Assembly: GCA_021018995.1 (NCBI GenBank)
Contig: CM037593.1
Span: 16,458,088-16,522,087 of the forward strand
DNA length: 64,000 nucleotides
Direction: 5' to 3'
Source: Chloranthus sessilifolius
Lineage: Eukaryota; Streptophyta; Magnoliopsida; Chloranthales; Chloranthaceae
A program made the position numbers and the translations under genes. Position 1 is the stretch's first letter, and every line of letters starts with the position of its first letter. Shown here piece after piece: positions 25,298 through 38,066 of this stretch. The notes under the pieces are model-generated. The model did not search any database, was not told the origin of the DNA, and worked only from the letters and a program-made list of their open reading frames with translations.

Positions 25298-25305
25298 TAT
25301 AAAAG
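25298..25305 (+). promoter_or_regulatory. LTR TATA box of Tekay-2
   Basis: TATAAAAG is followed by GGTTAAAGAACC and, about 45 bp on, a GA repeat. It is conserved in the 3' LTR (35702-35709). Confidence 0.65.
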
Positions 25306-25679
25306 GGTTAAAGAACCCTAACTTACTCTTGTTTGGTTGTTGAAAGAGTTAAGAAGAGAGAGAGAGAGGGGGAGAAGTAAAGAGGGGTTGTTGTGCAAGG
25401 AGTGAATGCAAGCCAAGGGAGAGGGATTCGAGTATTTAAAGTCGAATTCAACGCGAAGGAGCCTTTGGAGCTAAAGCTGGAACCCAGGCCATTCCAACTT
25501 TGAGATTCAATCAAATTGGGATTTGATTGAGGTAAATTTTATTGAATTAAATGCATAAGATTGTAGGAGTTTAATTGAAGTCAAGAATGCTTAAAATTAT
25601 AGGATAAAGGCTTAGAAAAAGAAAGAAAAATAGGTTGAAGAGGAATTAGAAGATCAGCCCGAAAGGGGGCTGAATCTAA

Positions 25680-26062
25680 CCAAATCGATTAATCGAAATT
25701 GGATTTCAATTGATCGATTTTGGCCCAAAAGTTGAAAAGTCATGGAAGCCTGATTTCGATTAATCGATTTGGATTTCGATTAGTCGATTTGGAAATCGAC
25801 TAATCGACTGGGAAGCTCCAGCCACTGGAGAAATGAAACCTGGGGAAATCGACTAATCGAATTAGAATTTCAATTAATCGATTTTGAGATCTCGACTATT
25901 CGATTTAAGAATCGACTGCCTTATGTTGGAGACCTCGATTAATCAATTTGCGATCGATTAATCGAATTTGAATCTCGATTAATCGATTTTGAGAATCGAT
26001 TAATCGATTTTAGAAATCGATTAATCGAATTGCATTTCGATTAATCGATTAATCGACTTTGA
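25680..26062 (+). repeat. Phased palindrome array, core TCGATTAATCGA (5' LTR of Tekay-2)
   Basis: Consecutive motifs in the best-preserved part start at 25935, 25954, 25975, 25996, 26017 and 26037, that is 19-21 bp apart. Variants TCGATTAGTCGA and TCGACTAATCGA are interspersed. Confidence 0.85.
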
Positions 26063-27588
26063 CAATTTTGCTTAAACTTTATAATTTTCTTTGAGATTCA
26101 TGGAGGGTCCAGGACCTTCTTCTTTACATCTTTAGCGATATATTATATATGTTGTGATGTACCATAGGTGGTACGTGTGACCATGAGCATAAGGAGCCGC
26201 GTGGGACCTTGATGCTTGGACCATCAGAGAATTGAGGTAGGGAACACCTTGAACATGTACTTTCATTTCAAGAGCATGTATGTAGTGATATAATTATCAA
26301 ATTGAAGTTGTTTTTAAATGGTGAAAAGCTTTGTGAAAATAGGTGCGTGTGTGATACCAAAAATATGATAAAGGCATCTGTGTGATGCAAGTAACTAAGA
26401 ACAAGTAATCTAATGAGATTAAGACATCCCCAGGGGATGAGGAAGTGATAAGGCATCAGGTGTGATGCGGGTATATATACATCCCAGGGATGTATACATA
26501 GGATTGAATAATTACTGTTGAGGCCTAACTAATATAAGATAGCACACTTACACGGTGAACAACTATATGTAATGCACATGATATTTTTGTTATTTGAGGT
26601 TTGGAGGATACCCCACCGACGTGGCGGGATACCCACGACTGACGCAACAGGATATCCGTGATCGGTACGGCGGCGAATCCGTACACCAACACGGAGGTTT
26701 ATCCGTGACCGTAAGTACATCCCTGGGATGTTGTGTGATTTTAACCCCGCCGCCTAGTGAGAAAGGGGCTTGGGTCGTATTCCCAGGAAATACATTTTTA
26801 CAACTGTCTAATTAGATGACGATGAAGGGTATCTCATCGGGGCTCGATGCTATATTGCTCAGGGATTACTTAAGTTGAAGATTTAAGTTTTGCTTTAGGC
26901 CTGTTCAGTGTCATTCATGATTAAATCAACAGTAAAGTAATACATGCAACTTACCAGTAAATTGAGTATAAATCATTTGTTTTAATTGGTTTTCTAGCAA
27001 ATGCATAGATTCATCATGCTTTGAATATCATGGAATATATGTGAGTTTTGATTTATATGTTCATTGTGTTGTTCCCTATTGAGCTAGGATGTAACTCACC
27101 CTTTTAGACTATACGTCATAGGTCCTATGATAGCAGCAGCTGAGGCTTCGGGGGGCGTAGATCCGGGTGATTCGGATTACGTGCCGGGAGACGAGTTGGA
27201 GCCTCCACCCGAGGACTTCTTCTAGGTGACTCTGCTGCGTACTTTGACGGAGAGTAGTTTGAGAGTTTAGTGCGGCTTGGTATGTCAAGCCTTTATTTTC
27301 GAAACAATATAATTAAACTAGATATTCTGTTAGCGAACCATCTGGGGTGATCTATGTATCATCGATGGTTCGGGTCGGTTCTCTATTCATGTAGTGGCAT
27401 GAGAGTAGAATTGTCTTTTGAATATGCCAACTGGGCATATTAACGTTTTCTGCTTTAATGAGATTAATTGCTTTATTTATTATGTGGTGCTTGTTATATC
27501 AATGTTTCGTGCTAAGCTTTGGGGCACGGTCTGGAGGATCTTGCTGATGGCACGAGTTTCGGGGTGTCAAAATCTAGGTTGTCACAGT

Positions 27589-27600
27589 TGGTATCAAAGC
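27589..27600 (+). other. Primer binding site, tRNA-Met type
   Basis: TGGTATCAAAGC lies two bases after the 5' LTR. It has one difference from the usual TGGTATCAGAGC. Confidence 0.85.
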
Positions 27601-27677
27601 ATTTTCTTTTAGAAACTTTGACAATCATTCTTTTGTCAGAGCATAGGGACTTCTGCTAATGAAAACTTTGTTTTCAC

Positions 27678-29000
27678 GTGCAGACCGTGATGTTACCTAG
27701 AGGAAGGGGCCGACCCAGGGGCGGCCAAAGTAAAAGTCTACGTAGTGGAGATGGGTGCATCTCTCCTACAAATAGAGTACCTATAGGAGATAGAGGGGTT
27801 TCCGACAGTGGTGGCCAAGGAAGCCAAGATCAGGAAGAGAGTCGTGGTCGAGATCGTCAGGTTCGAGATCAGAGAGAGCAGAAAAGAGTTAGAGAAATGA
27901 ATGAGGATAGAGAGGAGCGTCAGAGGATGATGCACACCATAGAGACCATGGCAGCTGCTATGGCTCAACAGGCAGCATCTCTGGCAGCTCACACGTCTCA
28001 TGAGCAGCATCAACCACCGACACCTCCAGTAGCACTGACACCGCCACCATCATCTACTTTTACTGAGGTTAGGAGGATGAGACCTCCTAGCTTTTCTGGG
28101 CAAGGAGAGCCCATAGTGGCAGAGCATTGGTTGAGTGAGATGGAGAAGGTGTTCAGTGTGCTCACATGTACTGAGGACAAGAGCGTCCGTTGGGCAGCTT
28201 ATATGTTGGACGGGGAGGCTGGGCCTTGGTGGAAGTCTGTTTCTAGGACTAGGGCTCAGGAGACCCCAGACATGCCATGGACTTGGGATGAATTCGTTGA
28301 GAAATTCAATAAACAGTACTTCCCTGAGGTAGTGAGGAACCAAATGGAAATCCAATTTCTACAGCTTACTCAGGGGAAGATGACAGTGAGAGACTATGGA
28401 GTGGAGTTTATGCGACTCGCTCGCTTTGCGCCTGACTATGTCATCACAGAGATGATGAGAGCAAAACGGTTTCAGCAAGGGCTAAGATCAGACGTGAGGG
28501 GAGGAGTAGCACCATTCCAACTAAGGACCTATGGTGAGGTCATGAGCAAAGCACTTGTAGTGGAGGAGGAGAATAATAATAGATATTGCCAGAGAGAGCA
28601 ACAAGGAAGGTGGAACTCTGATCAGAGCAGAACGGGGAATTATGAATCGGTGAACAAAAAGCCTAGGTTCATACCAAACAATCAGAAGCCACTGTTTCAA
28701 GGAGGCTATGGGAGACCGACGCAACAGAGCAACCAGCAGAGATTTCCATTGCTAGCATCGGGGAGACCGATACGCTATGAGAGCCCTGCGATTACTACAG
28801 GCGCTACAGTCACACAGGGGGCTTCTCGAGCAGCTTCTTCCACGCCACGTGAGATTTGTGCCAAGTGTGGCAAGCCTCACAAGACATCGGACTGTAGGGT
28901 AGGCACTCGGGGTTGCTTCCGATGTGGCAAGGTGGGCCACTTGATCAGGGAATGCCCCGAGGTGAACAAAGGGAAGATGGCTTCAGTACCTATTTCGTGA
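27678..29000 (+). CDS. Tekay-2 gag, open over its full length
   Basis: The product is 440 residues. The likely true start is the second Met (27690), giving MLPRGRGRPRGG as in related gags. The first third is low-complexity and charged (about residues 15-100). VRRMRPPSFSGQGEP (near residue 130) leads into the gag domain (about 140-290), with WWKSV and the FVEKFNKQYFPEVVRNQ region. A basic linker and a zinc knuckle with CFRCGKVGHLIREC (near residue 415) follow; an upstream CAKCGKPH half-motif is also present. It would bind and package the element RNA. It looks whole, but the element as a whole is dead. Confidence 0.9.
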   Translation: MQTVMLPRGRGRPRGGQSKSLRSGDGCISPTNRVPIGDRGVSDSGGQGSQDQEESRGRDRQVRDQREQKRVREMNEDREERQRMMHTIETMAAAMAQQAASLAAHTSHEQHQPPTPPVALTPPPSSTFTEVRRMRPPSFSGQGEPIVAEHWLSEMEKVFSVLTCTEDKSVRWAAYMLDGEAGPWWKSVSRTRAQETPDMPWTWDEFVEKFNKQYFPEVVRNQMEIQFLQLTQGKMTVRDYGVEFMRLARFAPDYVITEMMRAKRFQQGLRSDVRGGVAPFQLRTYGEVMSKALVVEEENNNRYCQREQQGRWNSDQSRTGNYESVNKKPRFIPNNQKPLFQGGYGRPTQQSNQQRFPLLASGRPIRYESPAITTGATVTQGASRAASSTPREICAKCGKPHKTSDCRVGTRGCFRCGKVGHLIRECPEVNKGKMASVPIS

Positions 29001-29088
29001 CCGATACAAGCAAGGAAACCGATCGTCCAAGGAAGAGCCTACGCAATCACAGCTCAGGAGGCTCAGAATACAAACGATGTCAGTCAAG

Positions 29089-29251
29089 GTGAGCTTTCTT
29101 TTAAATAAAGAATTTCGATTCTTGAAATTTTAGATAGAGAAGGTGCATCTATATTTAGAAAACATAAGAAAAGCTTGCATGTGATAAATTCTAGTATAAT
29201 GATAATAAACAATAAACATATATATATATATATATGTGTATGTATAATTAG
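29089..29251 (+). other. Intron-like AT-rich segment between gag and pol
   Basis: It is bounded by GTGAGC and a 3' AG and contains a TATATA run. It sits at the same site as 8044-8197 in Tekay-1. Confidence 0.45.
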
Positions 29252-32200
29252 GTGGATTACACATCTATAAGAAGGGAAGCGACGTGTCATACGAAGCTCG
29301 AGTGTTGATAGACCCGGGGTCTACCCACTCATTTGTTACACCTCGCTTCACAAAGAAGATGAAAGTCGACCTAGAGGAGTTAGACTTCATTTTAACCGTG
29401 ACGGTTCCTACTGGGAAAGCGGTCGATACCGAGAAGGGTTGCAACTCCGTGATCGTGAGGGTCATGGATGGGAGCGATTTTGAGCTACCCGCGAACCTAA
29501 TTCTGTTAGATATGCAAGGATTCGACGTGATCCTTGGCATGGATTGGCTATCGACTCACTGTGCGACGGTAGATTGCAAGAACAAAGTCATCACTTTTAG
29601 ACCGAATACAAGGAGATCATTTCGATTTAGAGGAGAAAGGACGACGCACCTACCACTTATCTCGGCAGTCAAGGCCGAGTGATTGATCAGAAAGGGGTGT
29701 AGCGGATACTTAGCATATTTGAAGGAGCAAAAAGAGGAGAAGAATGTGATCTCTGAAATAGGAGTTGTGCGAGACTTCGCCGATGTATTTCCAGAGGAGT
29801 TACCTGGATTACCTCCAGAGAGATAAATAGAATTCGCCATCGACTTAGCACCAGGAACGGAGCCTGTTTCTAAAGCACCATACCGAATGGTTCCTGCTGA
29901 GTTGAAGGAGTTGAAATAGCAGCTACAAGAGTTAATGGACAAGGGTTTTGTTAGACCGAGCGTGTCTCCATGGGGAGCACCGGTATTGTTTGTAAAGAAG
30001 AAAGATGGGTCAATACGTCTGTGCATTGACTATCGAGAATTAAACAAACTCACTATTAAGAACCGATACCCTTTGCCTAGGATAGATGACTTATTTGATC
30101 AGCTGCAAGGAGCGAAGTATTTCTCAAAGATCGATCTGAGATCGAAATATCATCAATTGAGAGTCAAGGCAGAGGATATTCAGAAGACTGCATTCAGGAC
30201 TCGATACGGACACTATGAGTTCCTAGTGATGCCGTTTGGGTTGACAAATGCCCCGGCGTCATTCATGGATCTAATGAATAGGGTGTTTAAACCACACCTA
30301 GATACTTGTGTCGTAGTGTTTGTTGACGACATCCTGATCTATTCAAAGTCAGAAGAAGAATATGAGAAACACTTGAGATTAGCCCTACATACTCTACGTG
30401 AACACCAGTTATATGCCAAGCTCAGCAAATGTAAGTTTTGGTTAGAAGAAGTCAACTTTTTAGGACATGTCGTCTCAAAGCTTGGTGTCACTGTAGATCT
30501 AGCAAAGATCGAAGCAGTAGTGAATTCGGAGCAACCAAAGACAGTGACCGACATCCGCAGTTTCCTAGGATTAGCAGGTTACTACCGGCGTTTCGTTTAG
30601 GGTTTTTCAAAAATATCAGGACCACTCACGAGACTTACACGGAAAGATGTAAGGTTTGAATGGAGTGAGGCATACGAGAAGAGTTTTCAAGAACTTAAGA
30701 AGAGACTCACTTCAACTCCAGTGTTAGCTATACCTTCAGGCAGTGGAGGGTTTGCAGTGTATAGCGATGCTTCGTATACTGGTTTGGGTTGTGTGTAATG
30801 TCGGCACAAGCGGTGATAACATATGATGAGGCAGTTGAAAGAGCATGAAAAGAATTACCCGACACATGACCTGGAATTAGCAGCGATCATTTTCGCGCTC
30901 AAGATTTGGAGACATTACTTGTACGGTGAAATGTTTGAGATTTTCACCGATCACAAGAGCCTCAGATATCTATTTACACAGAAGGAGCTAAACATGAGGC
31001 AGCGCAGATGGATGGAATTTCTCAAGGACTATGATTGTTCCATACAGTACCATCTAGGCAAGGCTAATGTAGTAGCCGACGCCTTGAGTCGGAAGAGTTC
31101 AGCTCAATTGGCTAGTCTAATTTTGGGTATGCACAGATGAAAGTTGTTTGAAGATCTAGCACTATACGATGCAAACATCGAGTCACAAGCTACAGGAGCC
31201 TTCTTGGCTAATATCTCAGTGAGACCGATGATATTTGAGCATATCCATGAGTTACAGATGAAAGACCCGGCGCTAACCAAGATTCGTCAAGATGTGACTG
31301 AAGGCATTGCATCTGAGTTTTCAATCAAGGAGGATGGTTCCTTATTGTTCAAGGGTCGTCTCTGTATTCCGGATAACGCCGACCTACGACGAACAATTTT
31401 GGATGAATCACACAAATTAAGCTATGCTATTCACCCGGGAAGTACAAAGATGTACCAAGATTTGAAAAAGAATTACTGGTGGAGAGGCTTGAAACAGGAT
31501 GTAGCAGAGTACGTGTCGCGGTGTTTGACGTGCCAACAAGTGAAGATCAATCATAGACATCCCGCAGGTCTATTGCAGCCTCTACCTATACCGGAATGGA
31601 AGTGGGAATCGATCTCTATGAATTTCATTGTTAGACTTCTGCGCACAGCAAAGAGATACAACGCCATTTGAGTAGTAGTCGATCGATTGACCAAGTCAGC
31701 GCACTTCTTGCCTTACAACACGATGTACACGGCGGGAAAACTGACAGAGCTCTATATGAAAGAGATTGTCCATTTGCATGGGATTCCGAGTAGCATTGTT
31801 TCGAACCGTGACCCATTGTATACATCAAAGTTCTGGAAGAAATTTCAAGAAGGAATGGGAACGCGACTAGATTTCAGTACGGCATTCCATCCGCAAACTG
31901 ACGGACAGACTGAGAGGGTCAATCAGATCATCGAGGACATGCTTAGGGCATGTATGTTAGAGCTACAAGGATCATGGGATCAACACCTACCCTTAATTGA
32001 GTTTGCATATAACAACAGTTTTCAAACGAGCATTGGGATGGCACCGTATAAAGCTCTTTACGGACGGCGATGTAGATCGCCCATCAATTGGAAAGAAACA
32101 GGTGAGAAGTTTATTTTGGGTCCCAAAATACTTGAAGATAATGCCACCTATGTGCGTATGATAAGGGCAAAACTCAAAGCGGCTCAGAGCAGACAGAAAA

Positions 32201-32663
32201 GCTATGCCGATATCAAGCGGACGAGTGTAGACTTCAAGGTGGGTGAACACGTGTTTGTGAAAGTGTCCCCTATGAAGGGAGTCATGAGATTTGGAAAGAG
32301 AGGGAAGCTAAGTCCCCGCTATCTTGGACCGTTTGAAGTTTTGGGTCGAGTAGGGGAAGTTGCTTACCGCATTGGATTACCACCATTATTCGATCCAGTA
32401 CACAATGTCTTCCACGTATCTATGCTTAGGAAGTACCTTAACGACCCTGACCACGTGTTGAGCGGTCAAGCTTTTGAGATGCATGAGGGCATGACCATGA
32501 TCGAAGAGCCGGTGGAGATTTTAGATCGAAAGGAACAAGTGTTGTGAACGAAAGTCATTCCACTAGTACTTGTCCGATGGAAGCATCATTCGGCCGAGGA
32601 AGCTACCTGGGAATGAGAGGCCGACGTGAAAGAACAATACCCAGACTTGTTTCCGACGGCTTG
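29252..32663 (+). pseudogene. Tekay-2 pol (protease, RT, RNase H, integrase, chromodomain-like tail)
   Basis: The protease shows IDPGSTHSFV near 29308. The RT has [20 protein letters not shown] and [12 protein letters not shown] (near 30313-30348). RNase H covers about 30750-31130 ([18 protein letters not shown]). Integrase has the zinc-binding region near 31420-31540 (CLTCQQVK) and the core near 31600-32030 (FHPQTDGQTERVNQ). The chromodomain-like end is near 32530-32663. It is closely similar to Tekay-1 pol and better preserved, but still broken at several points. Confidence 0.9.
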
Positions 32664-32892
32664 AGAGTCAAATTGTATCACCGCAAGCATGTTTGTGGAT
32701 TTAAATCATGTGTTGTGAATTAATATCGACCATGTGATCATTTTATTTCAAAGGACAACTTATCCACATACCGATCCTAGGTTGAATTCCATAATGATGT
32801 ATGTTGTAAATCCAATGATCAATTGATCATAAATTACTAAGAAGAATCAAATAGACAGAGAATTTTGAAAATCTGGAAAAATTTGATCAAAA

Positions 32893-33470
32893 CCGATTAA
32901 TCGATTTTCAAATCGATTAATCGATTTGGAAATTCAATTAATTGATTTTGTTCGATTAGTCGACTGGCATGTGCCAATGACTGGAAAATTGATGAGGATT
33001 CAGGAAATGAAAGAAGGGAAATTTCGATTAATCGATTTGGGTTTCGATTAATCGATTTTGGATTTTGATTAATCGATCTGGAGGTTCGATTAATCGAACA
33101 ACTTAAGAAATTTTGAAAATTTTGAAGAACTTTGTGATTTCGATTAATCAAAGAAAAAGTCGATTAATCGATTTGAGATTTCGATTAATCGAACTAGGGT
33201 TCGACTAATCGAGTAACTTAAAGAATTTTAAAAAATTTGGAAGGATTGCACGATTTTGATTAATCGAAGTGAATTTTGATTAATCAATTTTGGAATTTCG
33301 ATTAATCGACTGGCTCACGCCAGTGAGCTTCAAAACTTAAAATTTTTAACGGATACGATTTCGATTAATCAAAATGGTTTCAATTAATCGATTTCGCGCG
33401 GCTTAACCTAGTTTTGAATCTCGATTAATCGACTTTGGAAATCGATTAATCGAGCCGGAGCCTATATATA
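32893..33470 (+). repeat. Second TCGATTAATCGA array, upstream of the Tekay-2 accessory ORF
   Basis: Motif starts include 32893, 32913; 33024, 33044, 33065, 33086; and 33140, 33160, 33181, 33201, so steps are 20 or 21 bp. The motif is that of the LTR, while the flanking sequence differs. Confidence 0.85.
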
Positions 33471-33472
33471 CA

Positions 33473-33480
33473 AATCGATG
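33473..33480 (+). promoter_or_regulatory. TATA-like box of a possible internal promoter (Tekay-2)
   Basis: TATATATA lies directly after the array and about 230 bp before the ORF start. A CT-rich leader follows near 33527-33545. Confidence 0.5.
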
Positions 33481-33701
33481 GTTTTTTTCATTTCATTCGA
33501 AACCATTTGGATTTTTGTATTGCGCGCTTCTTCTTCTTCTTCCTTCAACCATCCGAGCTACCTAGGGTTTGGGCTTTTCGGATCGATTTAGGATCGAAAA
33601 CAATTGCATTCGGATAAAACGTCTAAGGTAAAACCCTAGATTTCATTTTCTTTCCAAATTCAAGCTATAGAAACCCTAATTTTTGTTGAATTTTCACCAA
33701 A

Positions 33702-35240
33702 ATGCCACCCAAAGCCCGGTTGTCTTCGAAGAAGGCAACCTCTAAACTCCCGGTCCGGCGTAAGAACGCCGCACCGCCACCACCTACCCCATCACTAGTG
33801 AGGACTCCATCACTGTTGACATCAGAGACCACCTCTGGTTCGACGAGCGCGTCTTCGCGTGAGTCTTCACGAGAATCCACACCCATGCCGCCACCACCCA
33901 CCAACGCGCTTCAACCCAATGATTGGTGGGAGGCCAAAACCTTCGAGATCGACTACGTCATTGACCAAACCCTCTTCACAAACCCCAAGGTATCGGGCGA
34001 GACCCAATGGGCTCGCAATTGCCTTCAAAATGTCGGCCTCGGCAGCCTTCTAAAACCAATCCGGGGTTCCTACTACCCTAGGTTGGTTCGACTCTTCTAC
34101 CAGGGACTCGTGGATGGCCCTACCGACGACGTGGTTAAGACCATCATTGAGGGTCGGGAATACACGAACACCCGTCGCCATATTTACTAGGTATTCGAGT
34201 GTTACCTCGATTTCACACCGGAGACCACCCTCTTTCCACCCTTCGCAGAAGAGGTTATGTTTGAGGAGATCATCACCCGTATGACCAACAAGAAGACGGG
34301 GTCGGGATCCTCCATTAGGAGGGTCGGACTTCCTCACTATATGTGGATGCTTGATTCAATAATCAAGTGTAACCTGTACCCAATGCGCCACGACACTGAG
34401 AGCGCCAAGAAAGTGCAACAGGCACTTTACGCGGCCTTCTGTGGCCGTTGGTTTGACACGACCATGCTCATCCTAGAGGGGATGAGATACATTAAAGGCA
34501 AATTGATGAAGGGAAATCTAAGGCCCAAGGAGAAGATGCCATATGCTCGGCTCATCTCGAGTATATTGGAGTGCTACTCCGACGCCCCCGCCTACACCGT
34601 ATCGCCTCACGAGGTGAGGGCTACGAATTGCGTGAAGCAATTCTCCATTGCTTCATGGCGCCGTAGTTACAATTTGTTGAAGCGGACCCTACCGGCTACG
34701 GGTCCCATCCCAGCAGCAGCTCCAGTACCACCACCACCCCCACCACCACATCTAGACCCACCCGTGGGTGGGGCACACCCCGTTGAGCCACTAACGGAGG
34801 GGGCACCCTCCCATACCACCGCTTCACCTACGCCGCCAGCACAGTCTGCGGCAGCTACACCTACTTCATCATACCGCCGCCGAGCACCTCATTCCGGTCT
34901 TACCATTGAGGACGTGTTGGCACGCATGGAGGCCAACAACGAGAGGATGAACTTCCTTATGTTCTATACCTTCCGCTACATCTATCCATTGGACTACTAG
35001 CGGCGCCTAGCTCAGGAGGAGGAGTGGACCGCGGGACGAACCGCCTTCCATAGGGGTCCAGTCTTCCATCCGACCACCGCGGCTACCGACGCAGCGAGTT
35101 CGGCACCACAGCCACCGGAGCAGCCAGCCCAGACTTCACAGCGTCCGCTACCACACACCAGCCAGCCCCCATACCTCTGCCAGTCCAGATGGAGCAGCCT
35201 GCACCTACATCAGATCAGCCAGGGGAGGGGACAGCCTGAG
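33702..35240 (+). pseudogene. Accessory ORF of Tekay-2, homologous to the Tekay-1 one
   Basis: It begins MPPKARLSSKKATSKLPVRR, a basic serine- and lysine-rich start like the MPPK start of Tekay-1. RLVRLFYQG lies near 34081. GSGSSIRRVGLP is near 34301-34336, and DSIIKCNLYPMRH and GRWFDTTMLILEGM near 34350-34485. A proline-rich stretch (near 34710-34870) and an acidic or glutamine-rich end follow. The function is unknown. No catalytic motif, signal peptide or clear membrane helix is visible. Lightly broken. Confidence 0.75.
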
Positions 35241-35477
35241 ACTGAGATGAGGCCGTTTCTTTTTGTATGCTTGTTTTTGGCACTTTTGATGTCATGAAAA
35301 CAATGTAATTCAAAGTTGTACATTTAGCAAATTAATGAAATATAGAAAAAAAAAAAAAAAATTTGTATCTGCGTAAATTAACTGTGTCTAATTACTTTGG
35401 TATGTGGGTACGCGCCACCCCCGTGTGCGGGGTACCCAAAGCGACCACCTTAGGGTTATTTTCGAGGACTAAAATTC

Positions 35478-35492
35478 CCAAGGTGGGGAGGA
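35478..35492 (+). other. Polypurine tract of Tekay-2
   Basis: CCAAGGTGGGGAGGA lies directly before the 3' LTR start TGTAATAACCC. Confidence 0.85.
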
Positions 35493-38066
35493 TGTAATAA
35501 CCCGAAAAAATCGTGTTAAACAGTGACCTCGAGATCCGTGCCAGACTGGTCATAAGTTTGACCAAGTAGGAGTTCACTAGTTGACTCGAGGAGTGATGAA
35601 TGGATGCGATGTGAAATTAAAGCAAACGTGTGGAGTGTGAGATGAAATCTGAAACGATATACACCATTTGGGGTGTGTGTGCTCAACACATGGAAAATGA
35701 GTATAAAAGGGTTAAAGAACCATAACTTACTCTTGTTTGGTTGTTGAAAGAGTTAAGAAGAGAGAGAGAGGGGGAGAAGTAAAGAGGGGTTGTTGTGCAA
35801 GGAGTGAATGCAAGCCAAGGGAGAGGGATTCGAGTATTTAAAGTCGAATTCAACGCAAAGGATCCTTTGGAGCTAAAGCTGGAACCCTAGCCATTCCAAC
35901 TTTGAGATCCAATCAAATTGGGATTTGATTGAGATAAATTTTATTGAATTAAATACATAAGATTGTAGGAGTTTAATTGTAGTCAAGAATGCTTAAAATC
36001 ATAGGATAAAGGCTTAGAAAAAAAAAGAAAAATAGGTTGAAGAGGAATTGGAAGATCAGCCCGAAAGGGGGCTGAATCTGGATAAATCGATTAATCGAAA
36101 TTGGATTTCGATTGATCGATTTTTGCCCAGAAGTTGAAAAGTCATGGAAGCTCGATTTCAATTAATCGAAATGAATTTCAATTAATCGATTTGGATTTCG
36201 ATTAGTCGATTTGAAAATCGACTAATCGACTGGGAAGCTCCAGCCACTGGAGAAATGAAACCTGAGAAATTCAACTAATCGAATTAGGATTTCGATTAAT
36301 CGATTAATCGATTTGGGATCGATTAATCGATTTTGAGATCTCGACTACTCGATTTAAGAATCGAATGCCTTATGTTGGAGACGTCGATTAATCGATTTGG
36401 GATCGATTAATCGAATTTGAATCTTGATTAATCGATTTTGAGAATCGATTAATCGATTTGGGTTTCGATTAATCAATTTTGGAAATCGATTAATCGAATT
36501 GCATTTCGATTAATCGATTTTGGGAATCGATTAATCGACTTTGACAATTTTGCTTAAACTTTATAATTTTCTTTAAGATTCATGGAGGGTCCAGGACCTT
36601 CTTCATTACATCTTTAGTGATGTATTATATATGTTGTGATGTACCATAGGTGGTACGTGTGACCATGAGCACAAGGAGCTGCGTGGGACCTTGATGCTTG
36701 AACCATCAGAGAATTGAGGTAGGGAACACCTTGAACATGTACTTTAATTTTAAGAGCATGTATGTAGTGATATAATTATCAAATTAAGTTGTTTTTAAAT
36801 GGTGAAAAGCTTTATGAAAATGGATGCGTGTGTGATACCAAAAATGTGATAAAGGCATCTGTGTGATGCAAGTAACTAAGAACAAGTAATCTTATGAGAT
36901 TAAGACATCCCCAGGGGATGAGGAAGTGATAAGGCATCAGGTGTGATGCGGGTATGTATACATCCCAGGGATGTATACATAGGATTGAATAATTACTGTT
37001 GAGGCCTAACTGATATAAGATAGCACACTTACACGGTGAACAACTATATGTAATGCACATGATATTTTTATTATTTGAGGTTTGGAGGATACCCCACCGA
37101 CGTGGTGGGATACTCACAATTGACGCGGTAGGATATCCGTGACCGGTACGGCGGCGAATTCGTCACCAACACGGAGGTTTATCCGTGACCGTAAGTACAT
37201 CCCAGGGATGTTGTGTGATTTTAACCCCGCTGCCTAGTGAGAAAGGGGCTTAGGTCGTATTCCTAGGGAATATATTTTTACAACTGTCTAATTAGATGAC
37301 GATGAAGGGTATCTCATCGGGGCTCGATGCTATATTGCTCAGGGATTACTTAAGTTGAAGATTTAAGTTTTGCTTTAGGCCTGTTCAGTGTTATTCAAGA
37401 TTAAATCAACAGTAAAGTAATACATGCAACTTACCAGTAAATTGAGTATAAATCATTTGTTTTAATTGGTTTTCTAGCAAATGCATAGATTCATCATGCT
37501 TTGAATATCATGGAATATATTTGAGTTTTGATTTATATGTTTATTGTGTTGTTCCCTATTGAGCTAGGATGTAGCTCACCCTTTTAAACTATACGTCGCA
37601 GGTCCTTTGATAGCAGCAGCTGAGGCTTCGGGGGGCGTAGATCCGGGTGATTCGGATTACGCGCCAGGAGACGAGTTGGAGCCTCCACCCGAGGACTTCT
37701 TCTAGGTGACTCTGCTGCGTACTTTGACGGAGAGTAGTTTGAGAGTTTAGTGCGGCTTGGTATGTCAAGCCTTTATTTTTGAAACAATATAATTAAACTA
37801 GATATTATATTGGCGAACCATCTGGGGTGATCTGTGTATCATCGATGGTTCGGGTCGGTTCTCTATTCATGCAGTGGCATGAGAGTAGAACTATCTTTTG
37901 AATATGCCAGTTGGGCATATTAATATTTTCCGCTTTAATGAGATTAATTGCTTTATTTATTATGTGGTGCTTGTTATACCAATGTTCCGTACTAAGCTTT
38001 GGGGCACGGTCTGGAGGATCATGCTGATGGCACGGGTTTCGGGGTGTCAAAATCTGAGCTGTCACA
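35493..38066 (+). repeat. 3' LTR of Tekay-2
   Basis: The LTR is 2574 bp and is the partner of 25089-27586. The motif array is at about 36085-36545 and has more copies than in the 5' LTR, suggesting array expansion or contraction. Confidence 0.95.

Larger units (their letters stand above)
25089..27586 (+). repeat. 5' LTR of Tekay-2
   Basis: The LTR is 2498 bp. It has a TATA box at 25298-25305 followed by a GA-rich stretch, the motif array at 25680-26062, CATCCC.GGGATG palindromes near 26403, 26480 and 26713, and GATATCCGTGA-type tandem units near 26620-26710. It matches 35493-38066. Confidence 0.95.
25089..38066 (+). mobile_element. Tekay/Del-type Ty3/gypsy retrotransposon (Tekay-2), inside the hAT
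   Basis: It is 13.0 kb long. The LTRs start TGTAATAACCC and end TGTCACA, with a tRNA-Met primer site and a polypurine tract. The target duplication is ATTGG (25084-25088) against ATCGG (38067-38071), one mismatch. It has the same gene order as Tekay-1, including an accessory ORF with its own motif array. It belongs to the same clade but a different family; only parts of the LTRs align between the two. Gag is open throughout; pol and the accessory ORF carry several breaks. By position it is the youngest layer of the nest. Confidence 0.95.

Noticed and set aside
25680-26062. Regularly spaced short repeats taken as a CRISPR array
   Set aside because: The repeats are 12-bp palindromes with 8-10-bp spacers inside a plant LTR; size, context and organism do not fit.
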